DNA of 64,000 nucleotides, from positions 235,574 through 299,573 of the forward strand of contig JAQGEQ010000260.1 in assembly GCA_034620365.1 (NCBI GenBank). Reading direction: 5' to 3'. Source of the DNA: Pegea sp. RAD2-039. Taxonomy: Eukaryota > Chordata > Thaliacea > Salpida > Salpidae. The translations under genes were made by a program, and so were the position numbers. Under the pieces are notes generated by a model, which was not told the DNA's origin, did no database searches, and saw only the letters and a program-made list of their open reading frames with translations. Shown here in pieces: positions 10,971-20,871 of the stretch (positions within the stretch are counted from its first letter, which is position 1; every line of letters starts with the position of its first letter).

Positions 10971-11087
10971 TCAAAAAGTTTACAACGTCATGAAGATATT
11001 TTAGCAAAAGTACAAATTTCCCAAATGCATTTGATGTTAGCTAAACAAATTCAATTGATTAAAAAGTTACTTTTGAAACTAAAATAG
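10971..11087 (+). pseudogene. LAKQ..KLLLKLK coiled-coil island, copy 1
   Basis: The plus strand is open for 38 codons after TTTTAATAGT, reading SLQRHEDILAKVQISQMHL and then LAKQIQLIKKLLLKLK before TAG, with AATAAA ten bases on. The heptad-like spacing of L, I and M suggests a coiled coil. Five copies on both strands keep the frame; the most diverged (13751) still reads IAKEVQLFKNSILKLKYLFK. Confidence 0.5.
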
Positions 11088-11197
11088 TTATTTAAATAAA
11101 ACCTGGTTTAAACAGTTTTCCACTGAATGCCAATCTTATTACCTATAAGAAGATAATCAAAGAATTATGAGTTTTTGTTTATATAGTCAAACAAATT

Positions 11198-11277
11198 TGA
11201 CGCTAGACGTCGCTGAAGATAAATAATTTTGAAATCCTTGCATTTGCTTCAGGCTATGTTTTCGTAAGTGATATCTG
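11198..11277 (-). pseudogene. KYHL..QRRLAS island, frameshifted
   Basis: The minus strand starts RYHLRKHSLKQ, then an extra base in the glutamine codon region breaks the frame before LQRRLAS. The other copies lack that base. Confidence 0.4.
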
Positions 11278-11405
11278 ATAATTTGAATTTTAAGGCTTAC
11301 TTTTAAACTTTGTGGAAGTTAATTTAAAAGCTAAAAGTAATTTTTTGCTTCGAATTTCGAATATTTTAAGCAAACGTTATTATATAATACCAATTATTAG
11401 TTATT

Positions 11406-11444
11406 TTATTTATTTTCATGCAAATTAAGTATCAGTAATGTTGA
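11406..11444 (-). pseudogene. LHENK island, truncated
   Basis: The minus strand reads STLLILNLHENK followed directly by TAA, because bases coding IVNNN are replaced. Confidence 0.35.
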
Positions 11445-12019
11445 TTTACAAAAAAATCTTTTTCAATGTTTTTCAAGAATGATAATATTATGAAAAAGTA
11501 GAAATAAACAAAATAAATAAAATTATTAAAAAATGAAAACAGTAGCTGTTATTAGCAAAATTAAAGTTAAAATTATATAAACAATCAAATTTCATAAAAC
11601 CAAAGAGTATTTTTAAAAATAATCTAAACTTTTTTCATGTTTTGTTTTTCTCCTTTAATAGTTTTCCAAAAATAAATTTACTTCAAAATATTTCACATTC
11701 GAATTTCTAGCTTTGGATAAATCTCAGTTTTCAATAAAATTTATTTTTAAGGAAATTTTAGAATAAAAATTAATACTTTTATTTTTAACAAATATTTTTA
11801 TTAGCAGATAAAATTGTTCTACTTTTGTTGAATTAAAACTAACAAGAAAAACGAGAAAAAGTAATTTAAGAACTTTTTTTGAGTTAGCTATATTATTGAA
11901 TACTATTAAATCTATTTTCTATAAGATTATTAAAATTTTTTTTTGGTTTTAAGGGATAATTGTATTTTTTTAATGGATAAATTCATAAAGACTGATCATT
12001 AAACTCATTATCATTAAGA

Positions 12020-12085
12020 TCAACATCTTGCCAATATCTGCATTTGATGCTCATCTTCAATTTCTAAATAATTTTCTTTCAAACT
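12020..12085 (-). pseudogene. SLKE..RC island
   Basis: The minus strand reads SLKENYLEIEDEHQMQILAR, then C and TGA. It is open and diverged from the copy at 9212 almost only by conservative changes. Confidence 0.5.
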
Positions 12086-12110
12086 ACAAAACACACAGAT
12101 CAATCACTGA

Positions 12111-12134
12111 TGACGTCACATGCTGATGACGTCA
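12111..12134. promoter_or_regulatory. Paired TGACGTCA octamers
   Basis: Octamers lie at 12111-12118 and 12127-12134, with the same 16-base register as at 9303. Confidence 0.35.
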
Positions 12135-12227
12135 TCTTCGATCGACACCAGATGTTATTTTGAACTCATCAACTTCTGGCTTATTCATCTTTGTCAAAGA
12201 TCGTGTTCCGGTTCGCAGTAAGATCTT
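12132..12227 (-). pseudogene. KPEVDEF island
   Basis: The minus strand reads LRTGTRSLTKMNKPEVDEF, then KITSGVDRR and a TGA that is itself part of a TGACGTCA octamer. Confidence 0.45.
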
Positions 12228-12328
12228 GTGGATATTAAATCTGTTTTTGAAGAGATTATTAAAAAAGAATTATAATGTAGAATGTATTAGTCTTAGATAA
12301 TTACACAATGAAAGTTCTCTATTTTTGG

Positions 12329-12347
12329 TATCGACCACTTTTCGATA
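12329..12347 (-). repeat. Orphan VDIK dyad box
   Basis: TATCGACCACTTTTCGATA stands alone. The place where a CPEK box would be expected is taken by the end of the KPEVDEF segment. The inverted copy at 60531-60549 shares this arrangement, so the junction predates that duplication. Confidence 0.45.
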
Positions 12348-12866
12348 AATTAATGCAAAAATTTATATGGAGAAATACAAACAAACATTCAAAGTTAAGA
12401 CAGCTTGAATATTTCAATTAATAAAATTAAACTCCGTGAATTGCAATTTGACATCAAATATTTGTTGATTTTAAAAATTTTGAAGAAACTGTTATTTGTC
12501 ATTGTAATCAACAGGATAGTGATTTGAATCAATAAACTTTATGAGAATTACTACCTAAAACTATTTTTTCTATTTGTTTTTCAGAGAAGATCAATAAAGT
12601 TAGTTTGTAGCAAAGTAGTCAATAAACAAAGTAACTGAAAATATTGGATTAAACAAAACTTAATTTCTACTTTAAAATTACTTTTTGATATTTCTATATC
12701 CATTCAAACTATCCTGCAATCCATGAAAAACAAATTTAAATTTATTAGGGAGTCAAATTACAAGATCGAAGAATCACTAAAACTTAATATCAATCAACGA
12801 CTTGTCAAAGATAACTGAGTCTCACCACTACTCTTCTGCATTTTATTATGTAAACTATTAGAAAAA

Positions 12867-12940
12867 ATACCAGGCGGGTAAACACTTTACAGAAAAAGTA
12901 GTACTGAACTTACTATATAAATCACTTAAGAACCTTTAAG
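12867..12940 (+). pseudogene. QAGK..KVVLNLLYK island
   Basis: The plus strand reads YQAGKHFTEKVVLNLLYKSL, then KNL and TAA. Copies at about 23674 (+) and 59950-60030 (-) differ by H/S/R, E/K and a silent CTA/CTG change. At 23.4-23.7 kb it follows the LAKQ coiled-coil island on the same strand. A BEN- or DUF4806-type C-terminal domain is a guess from order and helix pattern only. Confidence 0.4.
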
Positions 12941-13390
12941 GCATTTAAGCTCACTATATTTAATAAAAACGATAAAAATGCTTTTAAAGTAGAAATTTTT
13001 CACAACAAGATTGCGAATAAGTTGAAGCTTTTGTAGAAAAATTTCAAACTTTAAATCTTGACTTATAATGATTAAAGAAACAAATTATAGGAAATTTTTT
13101 CTTTCTGGTTATTTAACTTTTATTTTACTGTAATGATTAAAATAGCAATAAATTCGTCTTTTGGATAACATTTATAGTTTACTTTTTAACCTAAGTAGTT
13201 TTTAGAAAATATTAAAGTTTACTTCATAAAACTTAAGCAAAATTGATTGTCTTGTGTAAGTAAAAATGTTTTGACAAAAAGATCTAGTCTAGTATTGAAA
13301 TTCTAATTTTACTAGATTTTGTTCTGATATTAGAATAATGTTTACAAATTTCAACAAAGTTTAAAAGTAAGCCTTAAAATTCAAGTTATT

Positions 13391-13468
13391 CAATATCACT
13401 TACGAAAATATAGCCTGAAGCAATACAAAGGTTTCAAAATTATTTATCATCAGCGACATCTAGCGTTA
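13391..13468 (+). pseudogene. KYHL..QRRLAS island, most diverged copy
   Basis: The plus strand reads QYHLRKYSLKQYKGFKIIYH, then QRHLAL. It is open, with K/Q, H/Y, D/G and L/H changes against the common form. Confidence 0.45.
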
Positions 13469-13750
13469 ACTTGTTCAACTATAAATACAAAAACCAAAAA
13501 AGTTTGATTAGCGTTTTATAATTTTATAAAAAAAATTGTTACTAACGCAAAACAATCAATATTTCTTAAGTTTAATATAGTATATGAGGTGAAATTTAAT
13601 GTTTTCTTCAAACTACTTAGGTTTAAAAGTAAACAATCAATGTTTTCGAAAACCACGAATTTATAGTTATTTTAATAATCACAAAAAAAGGAAAAACATT
13701 CTGCTGTCATATGAGAGTGGATTCAGTGGAAAACTGTTTGAACTGATCTT

Positions 13751-13819
13751 TTATTTAAATAAATATTTTAGTTTCAAAATTGAATTTTTAAACAATTGAA
13801 CTTCTTTAGCGATCAATGC
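13751..13819 (-). pseudogene. LAKQ..KLLLKLK island, diverged copy
   Basis: The minus strand reads ALIAKEVQLFKNSILKLKYL, then FK and TAA. The pattern of hydrophobic positions matches the copy at 10971. The 66-codon plus-strand frame at 13599-13799 overlaps this and is probably its shadow. Confidence 0.4.
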
Positions 13820-13859
13820 TCAAATTATTTAGTTTTAAATTTGTATTTATGCTTCAATA

Positions 13860-14270
13860 TCAAAAAAACAATGAAAAAATTTTTTAAATTCTTAGAGCTG
13901 GTTAGTAAGGTTTAGAAAATTCTTATTTTTTATAAAACTAAAATTCTGTTTTTTTGTGATAAATTCTTAAGACAAAAATAACTTAAAATTGAGAATGATA
14001 GTATGATATGGGTTATTTATAAAAAAGGTTATTAAAAAAAATTAAAACCAATTTTTAAAATATATCTGACAATAATCATCCAAATAATTGATAACTTCAG
14101 TAAAATGAAATCTTTTGATTATAATCCTACTTTTGTTTTTATCAAAAGTTCACAAAATAAAATGATCTTAACATTTTAGGAATGAGAAAGTTGTAGGTAG
14201 ATGATTTTTGCTTAAATTGACTACACAAAAATTTATTTTCTTAGAAATTGCACATCATTTTAGCTTCAAC
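13860..14270. other. A+T-rich spacer, nothing recognised
   Basis: I see no island of the known families. The stretch 14180-14240 matches the sequence that borders the 18-bp array at 45490-45530 and so shows what that site looks like without an array. Confidence 0.35.
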
Positions 14271-14310
14271 CTTCTTACTGTGCATGTCATCTAACAACAA
14301 CAGTAAGAAG
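14271..14310. other. Perfect 10-bp inverted repeat
   Basis: CTTCTTACTG and CAGTAAGAAG flank a 20-base loop. Related sites at about 45435-45465 and 56200-56235 keep a stem with one or two mismatches or G-T pairs. Confidence 0.45.
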
Positions 14311-14314
14311 TTAT

Positions 14315-14400
14315 GACATTTTTATCAACGTCAACCTGTTCAATTAGTCATTATGAAATGAAGTGTTGTTGAGTGATGAAATAAATTACACCTAAATTTG
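14315..14400 (-). pseudogene. LLNN..IEQVDVDKN island, frameshifted
   Basis: The minus strand keeps EQVDVDKNV; one base is missing just upstream, in the codons that read NDVIE in the copy at 45351. Confidence 0.35.
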
Positions 14401-14539
14401 AATTTCAAAATTCTGCTTATAATTTAATTGTCATTTTAACATTTCTTAGTTAAACGATAGATATGATATGGGTTGTTTATAAAATCGTTATTAAAACTTT
14501 AAATTTAAACTTTTGTAAAATTTAATATAATTTTACTAT

Positions 14540-14580
14540 TTATTTTTCAGTCACAAGATGTCACTATAAAATTTTTATAT
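14540..14580 (-). pseudogene. RHLVTEK half-island
   Basis: Only the block CAGTCACAAGATGTCACTATA is present. The VTEQHY half is replaced by the LHENK segment from 14600. Confidence 0.35.
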
Positions 14581-14665
14581 TTATATTTTATATATGTTCT
14601 AGTGTTTCAACTTTAAGTAAAAAAAAAACAATAAGAACAATTTTCTATCAAGAAAAACAATTTTT

Positions 14666-14782
14666 TTAGAAATCCTTCAGATTTTGATAAAAGTAATTTT
14701 CTGTTTCAAATTTAAAATATTTTTGGCAAACATTTTTATTTACTATTTTATTTTCATGCAACTTAAGTATCAGTAATGTTGT
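14666..14782 (-). pseudogene. LHENK island, longest open copy
   Basis: Thirty-eight codons are open on the minus strand: TTLLILKLHENKIVNKNVCQ, then KYFKFETENYFYQNLKDF and TAA. Here the codon after VC is CAA; it is TAA in three other copies. Confidence 0.5.
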
Positions 14783-15050
14783 TTTACTAAAAATATTTTC
14801 AAATTTTTTTCAAGAATGATAATATTTTGAGAAAGTAGAAATAAACAATAAACAAATAAAATTATAATGAAATAAAAATAGTTGCTTTTACTAACAAGCT
14901 TATACTTAAAATTGTATAAATAAATCCAAAATAAGGTAATCAAAATTAATTAAAGTATTTTTTTCTTCATTGTCAAAAAACAAAATGTTTTTATGATTTT
15001 GAATAAATGAAAGTTGTGAAAAAATAATAATTTTCGAAAAATAACGTTTC

Positions 15051-15160
15051 TCCGGACAAATGCTAGACCAAAAGAAGTTATTATATTGAAGAACATTCCT
15101 TACACAACATTAAAAGTAGATCTTGGTTCAAATTATTTTTGATATCGACCATGGTCGATA
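15051..15160 (-). repeat. VDIK/CPEK module copy 8
   Basis: CPEK box at 15051-15069 (TGCTAGACC variant); dyad box TATCGACCATGGTCGATA at 15143-15160 with a 4-base loop. The one-base loss in the loop breaks the reading frame but keeps both arms. Confidence 0.5.
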
Positions 15161-15354
15161 AATTAATCTGAAATTTATTACAAAGAAATCATAACAAGCA
15201 TTCAAAATGAAAACTGCTTGAATGTTTCAAATAAAATAATTTAATGTCGTGAATCACAATTTGTTGTTGTAGTCATCAGGACAGTGTTACGATTTGCAAA
15301 AACTTTTGATGATTACTACCTAAAGAAATTTTACTGTACAGAATTTGATTCATT

Positions 15355-15395
15355 TTAGTCGGTAGCAAGATAGTCAATACAAGAAGTTAATAAAA
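15355..15395 (+). pseudogene. LVGSK island
   Basis: TTAGTCGGTAGCAAGATAGT reads LVGSKIV on the plus strand (ILLPTK in the opposite sense). The third base after TTAGT takes all four nucleotides among copies; this is silent in either reading. Confidence 0.3.
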
Positions 15396-15399
15396 AGTA

Positions 15400-16000
15400 G
15401 CAATAGTGAGTTACAAAGTCATATTTTTTAATTTTATACTTATTATTAAATTATTTTCATTTTTCACTATTTCAAATTTTTAAGCAATTTATTAAAAAAA
15501 ATTAGATATTTAAAATTTTTACTAATAATTTTATATTTATAGAAGTTAAAAATATTACCTGATTTATATATATTTTTTAAACTTTTTTAACTTTAATTAA
15601 TCAAATGAATCTAGAATAGATTTATTTTCATATTTTTAGAGATTATACTTTCTGTACCTTCTGATTTTACAACAAATTTATAAAAATAGTTTGTCTACAT
15701 TTATAATTTTTTTGTTTAGTGAAAAAACAATAAAAAATACGATTTGAATTTCTAACAAATTGTTATCTTTTTATTCTTTTAGAAACAATGCCTTATTATC
15801 TTTTTAGTAATAATTTTTAAAAGCAGTGGAACAATGTTCATTTTGGGTTCTTGTAAAACCTAATCTTTATTATTTTTAGAAACTTTTAATCAACTGCTTT
15901 TATAATAAGTTAAAACAAAAACACTACTTAAATTATACAAAAAAATTTAAACATATTCTACCTTGGTAGTTCATTAAGATTCAGCATAAACTGGTTTCTG
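15400..16000. other. A+T-rich spacer, nothing recognised
   Basis: Long T and A runs with no islands. Confidence 0.4.
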
Positions 16001-16089
16001 CGATTTGTCTTACTTTTATTAATGATTAGTACGTAAACTTTGAATTGAAAGTTTTGTAAAATTTAATTGCATTTTACTATTTATTTTTC

Positions 16090-16200
16090 AGTCACAAGAT
16101 GCCACTATAATAGCTTCATGTTTATATTTTGTTAAATTATAATCGTTGTATCTTTCTACTTGTATTTTTCTTTTTTTAGTGTTACTCAGTGATTTTAAGC
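16090..16200 (-). pseudogene. VTEQHY/RHLVTEK island, degenerate
   Basis: CACAAGATGCCACTATAA at about 16093 and GTTACTCAGTGATTTTAAG at about 16182 mark the ends. It is followed in minus-strand terms by unrelated sequence. Confidence 0.35.
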
Positions 16201-16294
16201 TTACAAAAATTGTTAATTAATATTCTTACAAAGTTTATTCATACTTATTCAATTAGCTTTACAAAAAAAGTATTTCTAATAGTTTTAGTTTTGA

Positions 16295-16420
16295 AAAATC
16301 ATTAAACAGATTAAAACTAAATTATTTTATGCAATTAGAATAAGGAAATACTTTCCCAATAAGGTTGATAGTAAAATAAATAAAATCTGTATCAAAGTTC
16401 TAAATAAATCAAACTTTTAA
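16295..16420 (+). pseudogene. Open frame between islands (RKYFPNK)
   Basis: Forty-one codons are open on the plus strand, including RIRKYFPNKVDSKINKICIK. Copies at about 2330-2430 and 57410-57540 align codon by codon but have TAA or TAG at the tyrosine codon. Strand is uncertain because neighbouring islands read best on the minus strand. Confidence 0.25.
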
Positions 16421-16451
16421 AGATAATTGAAATTTTCAAAAACTTACTTTG

Positions 16452-16560
16452 TCCTGGAAAATACTAGATGTGAAGATTTTTTATATCAAGAAATGTTCCT
16501 TTACCTTTATTTCAATACTAAGACCACCGTACAATTTTTAATATCGACCATTTGTCGAAA
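16452..16560 (-). repeat. VDIK/CPEK module copy 9
   Basis: CPEK box variant TCCTGGAAAATACTAGATG at 16452-16470; dyad box at 16542-16560 with its last base changed. The plus strand is open for 36 codons from 16431 to 16538, so either strand could be read here. Confidence 0.5.
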
Positions 16561-16959
16561 AAAACAATCTAACAAGTTCATAAAATTTTTAGCTTATATA
16601 ATTAAAACTTTTGGAAGGTTTCATTTAATAATATTAATTGGTGCGAGTATAATTTGACTTTAATATTTGTCAAAGCTTAATTTATTGAAAGTTATAAAAA
16701 ACAGGATAATGATTTGGTTTACAAAAAACTTATGATAAATTTTTTTTGATTAATTTTTTGAGAAAAACAATATGTTTAGTAGGTGGCGCAATAGTCAATA
16801 AATAAGCCTAGTACAAATTAGCGATAGTGAATTATATTTTTGACTTATTTTTTTATACTTGTAATTTTTTCTCCTTTCAAATTATTTATCCATGAATGAA
16901 AAAACTTGATATTATAAAATGTTATAAATATTACATTGTTATTATTTTTTCAGGTACAA

Positions 16960-17060
16960 GATGTCTCTATAAAAGTTATATTTTCATATATTTAGAGATT
17001 ATAATTGCTGTACCATTATTTATACTAGACAAATAGTGTTGCTCAGTGACTTAAAGATTC
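16960..17060 (-). pseudogene. VTEQHY/RHLVTEK island
   Basis: The minus strand reads QHYLSSINNGTAIIISKYMK, then two stops around LL, then RHLVPEK. It has silent GTG/GTA and CAC/CAT differences from other copies. Confidence 0.45.
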
Positions 17061-17323
17061 AACTACTTTAATCTTTATTAATATTTTTATCAGTTTTATT
17101 AAAACTTATAAAGTTAGCAATATATGAAAAATATTTGCAATAATTTTACTTTTAAGAAATTCTTTGAAGTTTTATAATTAAACTTAATATGTTAAGTTGT
17201 ATTATGCACTAAAAATTAGGAACTATTTTTTCTGAAGAATTAAATACAAGAGAAATAAAAATTGTCTCAATGTTTTGAATAAATCAAATTTATAGAGAAA
17301 CTCTAAAATTTGAAATAAATTTA

Positions 17324-17438
17324 GTCTGGAAAAATACTACATGTAAAGAAATTTGTAAAAAAAATTAATTTCAACTTTGTCTCTAAGTATAAAACGTTTA
17401 GTAACGAGTTATTTTGAAATCGATGACAAGTTGATAAT
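17324..17438 (-). repeat. VDIK/CPEK module copy 10, degenerate
   Basis: Only weak forms of the two boxes remain (CTGGAAAAATACTACATG at about 17327; ATCGATGACAAGTTGATAA at about 17419). Order and spacing are kept. Confidence 0.35.
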
Positions 17439-17727
17439 CTTCAGCATAAAAAGAATTTACGACAATCAATATTTTTCATTTATTCTCCTTGATACCCTTC
17501 GAGTATAATTACCATAATACTTTTTATTCTTTTAAAATACAGAACGTACTAAGATAAAATACATATTTTAACCAACACTTGCTTTTCACTAATACAGTTT
17601 TCAATAATTTATTTTGCAATTTGTTAGGAACTAAATGAAAACTCTCTTTGTTAAATTGTATTTTTAAGAAATAGCTTTATCTAAAATCATGTAAATGTTT
17701 TCATATGGAAAATATCTTTAATTATTT

Positions 17728-17973
17728 TTAGTTATAAGAAATCTTTTGAAATTTAGTTTGGATATTGATTTGAGATAAATTGATAAATACCAAAAAGTAA
17801 AACATAATTTCTAATTTTTTTTTCAATAGAAAACATGTTTTTGTTGTTTTAAATATATCGAGATTATACAGAAAATTGAATTTTAGAAAGTCAGTTTTGT
17901 CCGGACAAATACTAGATCCAAAGAAATTAAAAAATATAATGAAATTTTGTTCTACAATTATTAAATTAATTAG
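17728..17973 (-). pseudogene. SSICPDK-containing open frame, 81 codons
   Basis: No stop interrupts this minus-strand frame. It starts after TAA and reads FFGSSICPDKTDFLKFNF around the CPEK box (17900-17917), then a lysine- and isoleucine-rich stretch to TAA. The same continuation is read, with stops, at 22074, 44507 and 55268, where C-P-[ED]-K-[TP]-D-F is kept. No ATG opens it, so it is an exon or relic. Unknown domain; the cysteine spacing is too sparse to call a zinc finger. Confidence 0.45.
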
Positions 17974-18050
17974 TTAAATACAAATCTTTAAAAATACAAA
18001 ATAAGTTGTTAAATAAAAATCTTCAATTTGAATTCAACAACTTGTCGATG
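17900..18050 (-). repeat. VDIK/CPEK module copy 11
   Basis: CPEK box at 17900-17917; dyad box weakened to TTCAACAACTTGTCGATGA at about 18033. Spacing is about 114 bases, the widest seen. Confidence 0.45.
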
Positions 18051-18119
18051 AGCAAAAAATTTAATTATTTATAATTGATAGACTAACTAATTTACAAACT
18101 CTTGTTACAAAACCAACCA

Positions 18120-18660
18120 TACGGAACTTTACTTCTGGTTCACTATTAATGTAAGAAAGGGGTCAAAAAAGGGTTTAGCGGGTTGAGAAAGGGTACCTTT
18201 GATGGTTGGTGACGGATTCTGATGTTTTGTCACTAATAGGCGTAGTAACGGCGAGCCCGCGATTATGGAGGGGCGCAATGACCCTGGTTTGCTTACGTTC
18301 TTTTCGAAGTACGTCTGTGAGCCAATCAAGAAGTGATGAAGAGTTGTTTTGGAGAGAATCATCAGATTTGATCCGTTCTTTTGCGGTTGTTGGTTTATCT
18401 CCACCAGTTAGACAAGATATAAGTAAGATGAAAGAAGATGAGGAGCGGTTGAAGTCTTACGGATGTTTTTGAGGATCGTTTTCATCTGGATTAGATTTCA
18501 TTAAATATTTCAAAATTATTTTTTGCAGCAGATTGTAAACATCTTGAAGCCATGTGCTGCAAAAGATCAATATGAGGATCAGTTAAGGAGGAGCAAGATG
18601 TAGGATTACTAGGAAATTAACTGAGTGGGACTCATCTGTAGAAGTTCACTGTTATCTGTT
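18120..18660. other. Segment of higher G+C than all surroundings
   Basis: From about 18120 to 18660 the sequence is clearly richer in G and C (for example GGCGAGCCCGCG near 18250) and unrelated to any repeat in the window. Open frames exist on both strands, as expected when A+T content falls. It is single-copy here. Confidence 0.6.
18278..18603 (+). pseudogene. Candidate two-exon gene fragment
   Basis: An ATG at 18278 opens a frame reading SRSDEELFWRESSDLIRSF and QDISKMKEDEERLKSYG, up to TGA at 18470. After TTTTTTGCAG at 18519-18528 a second frame reads QIVNILKPCAAKDQYEDQL, then RRSKM and TAG at 18601. The first 19 residues are rich in S, R and T without acids, like a mitochondrial targeting peptide. 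The two frames do not join at an obvious GT donor, so a retained intron, a relic, or an error in my model are all possible. A minus-strand frame (18175-18456, 93 codons, KERIKSDDSLQNNSS) competes. Confidence 0.3.
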
Positions 18661-18682
18661 GGTTGTACTTGTTAGATTATTC

Positions 18683-18797
18683 TATCGACAAATGGTCGAT
18701 AACAAAAATTATATCTTATGTTTGTTATAGATAACTACTTATAACTAAAGGAACATTTCTTTATATAAAAAATCTTCACATCTAGTATTTGTCAGGA
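18683..18797 (+). repeat. VDIK/CPEK module copy 12
   Basis: Dyad box at 18683-18701, CPEK box (CAGGA variant) at 18776-18797. It begins right after the G+C-rich segment, so the insertion or junction is at about 18660. Confidence 0.55.
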
Positions 18798-19049
18798 AAA
18801 AGTGAATTTTTGAAAATTTTTATTTCACTTTAAAAGTTTGATTTATTTAAAACGTTGATACAAATTTTATTCTTATTACTATAAACCTTATAGAAAAGTA
18901 TTTCCTTTTTTTTAAGTGCATAAAATATTTTAGTTTTAAGCTGTTTAATGATTTTACAAAACTTAACCTACTAGAAATACTTTTTATATAAAGCTAATTG
19001 TATAAGTATGAATAAACCTTGTATGAATATTGATAAACAATGTTTTGTA

Positions 19050-19165
19050 AGCTCAAAGTCACTGAGCAACACTATTGGTCTGACAGATAGGTGGCTACAA
19101 CGTTTATAAGTTTACAAAATATAAACATAAAACTATTATAGTGACATCTTGTGACTGAAAAATAG
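19050..19165 (+). pseudogene. VTEQHY/RHLVTEK island
   Basis: The plus strand reads KVTEQHYLSDR, a stop, then a broken middle and HLVTEK with stops just before it. It follows module copy 12 as in the blocks at 7190 and 53739. Confidence 0.45.
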
Positions 19166-19199
19166 ATAGTAAAATCCAATTAAATTTAATAAAATTTCA

Positions 19200-20490
19200 A
19201 TTAAAATTAATTGTACTAAATTTTAATATGAGCAAGACAAATCGCATATAGTTTGTTACAAAATTCAGGTTAAAACTGAATCTTAATATATTGATAAGGT
19301 AGAATTTGTTAGAACTTCTTTTTTTTATACTTTAAGTAAGGTGTATTTTTTAACTTATTTAACTTTTATAAAAACACCTGATTAAAATTAGTTTCTAAAA
19401 TTAAAAAAGATTTGGTTTTAATTTAAAGCAACATAAACATTATTCCACTAAGTTAAAAATGTTATTATGTAGCTAACAGGGCGTTGCTTCAATAAAAGTT
19501 AAGAAATGATAATATATTAGAAACTTAAATCGTATTTTTATTGTTTTTTTAAGAAGCATAAATATTTTTTATATACACTTAAAATTTTTCTAAACTTATG
19601 GTAAAACTTGAATGTAAATATTTAAAAAATAAATTCCTATAAGACATGCTGTTATTAAAATTCATCTTAGAAATCATAAAACAAAGCAAAAGACGCTTTA
19701 CAAAGAGAAAACCTATAAACCCCAAAATCCACTCAATTAATCAGTTAAAAATGTACTAATGGTGGCTTAAAACTAAAAAATCAGTATAATCAACAATTTT
19801 TTTGAAACTTGCTTAATTGCAAACAGTAAATTTACTTATATAAATAATTTAACACATAAATCATTAATTTGCGTATTTTATTTTTCTCTGTTAAATTAAG
19901 TTGGTAACTTTTTTTATTGAATTGAAAAACTCAAGACAACTTTGAACTCTGCTTTTCTTTTTAGTTTGATTTTTAGCTTAAGCTTTATCACAAAAGTAAA
20001 TGAAATTAAATTCTTATTACTTATGTTAATGACAATTCAAGATAGAATAAACCGTTTTGATATATTTCAGTTTCAGATTTATTTATGTTTGTTAAAGTAA
20101 GAAAGGTGATTTATTCATATATTAACATGTTTGTCAGTACAAAAATATGAAGCTTAAATATTTTGAAATAAATACGAAATGAATAAAAACAAAAAAGGTT
20201 TTAAATCGGCAGCATCTCTATAATAAAATTGCAGGTAGTTTGATAGTTTTTTATTACACCAAAATGCATGTTACAAAGTTTTAATCTACTTTAAAACTCA
20301 AAACCAAACAAAATTTGTTATTAAAATTTTAGTTTTGTTTGTTACAAAAAGCTACTTGTTAAAATAGTTTTATTTTCAATTCAAACTCAAAATTCTTTGA
20401 AGATTATCATTATAATATTATTATTATTAGAAGATTTTATTTTAAAGAATATCCTTTTATAGATAATAAGAATAGCACTTAGTGGAAAAC
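19200..20490. other. A+T-rich spacer, nothing recognised
   Basis: A long stretch resembling the spacers at 1300-1750 in places. No island or module is seen. Confidence 0.4.
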
Positions 20491-20505
20491 TTTTTAAACC
20501 AGATT

Positions 20506-20629
20506 TTATTTAAATAAATATTGTAGTTTTAAAAGTAACTTTTTAATCAATTCAGTTTGTTTAGCTAACATCAAATGCATTTTGGAAATTTGTACTTTTG
20601 CTAAAATATCTACAAACTTTTTTTTAACT
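20506..20629 (-). pseudogene. LAKQ..KLLLKLK island
   Basis: The minus strand reads FVDILAKVQISKMHLMLAKQ, then TELIKKLLLKLQYLFK and TAA. The core is identical to the copy at 23425 except for two residues. Confidence 0.5.
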
Positions 20630-20849
20630 TTTTTTAGTTTAATGTTTAAATTTTGAATATTTATAAGCCGTATTTGTTAATTAGTCATAAGTTTGCTGCT
20701 TAGTGTAGTTAAAAAAAAACTTTTTTTTTTAATTTTCATTGAATAATAATAATGGTTTCAAGTCTCTCGTTCCGAAGCAACAAGAAATTAGGTAAAGTAG
20801 TTTAATAGAAAGTTCTAGCTTTATAATTAGCTAATAATAATTTGCATTC

Positions 20850-20870
20850 AGCAGAGTGGCGCAGCGGAAG
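20850..20870 (+). other. First 21 nt of initiator tRNA-Met
   Basis: AGCAGAGTGGCGCAGCGGAA plus one G is identical to positions 1-21 of the well-known animal initiator tRNA, including the A box TGGCGCAGCGG. The match ends abruptly; no anticodon arm or B box follows. A copied tRNA 5' end is the likely source. Confidence 0.55.
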
Positions 20871-20871
20871 T

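Larger units (their letters stand above)
10170..11120 (+). repeat. 0.95-kb segment, direct copy at 22630-23580
   Basis: The two copies are nearly identical over the module (10316/22769), the RRM island (10690/23144) and the LAKQ island (10971/23425), with an offset of about 12454. This is one of the youngest duplications in the window. Confidence 0.8.

Noticed and set aside
13599..13799. 66-codon plus-strand frame
   Set aside because: It overlaps the LAKQ island, which is conserved on the minus strand in five copies.
16427..16657. 76-codon plus-strand frame
   Set aside because: It starts on a non-ATG codon, runs across module copy 9 in a frame not shared by other copies, and has no matching relative.
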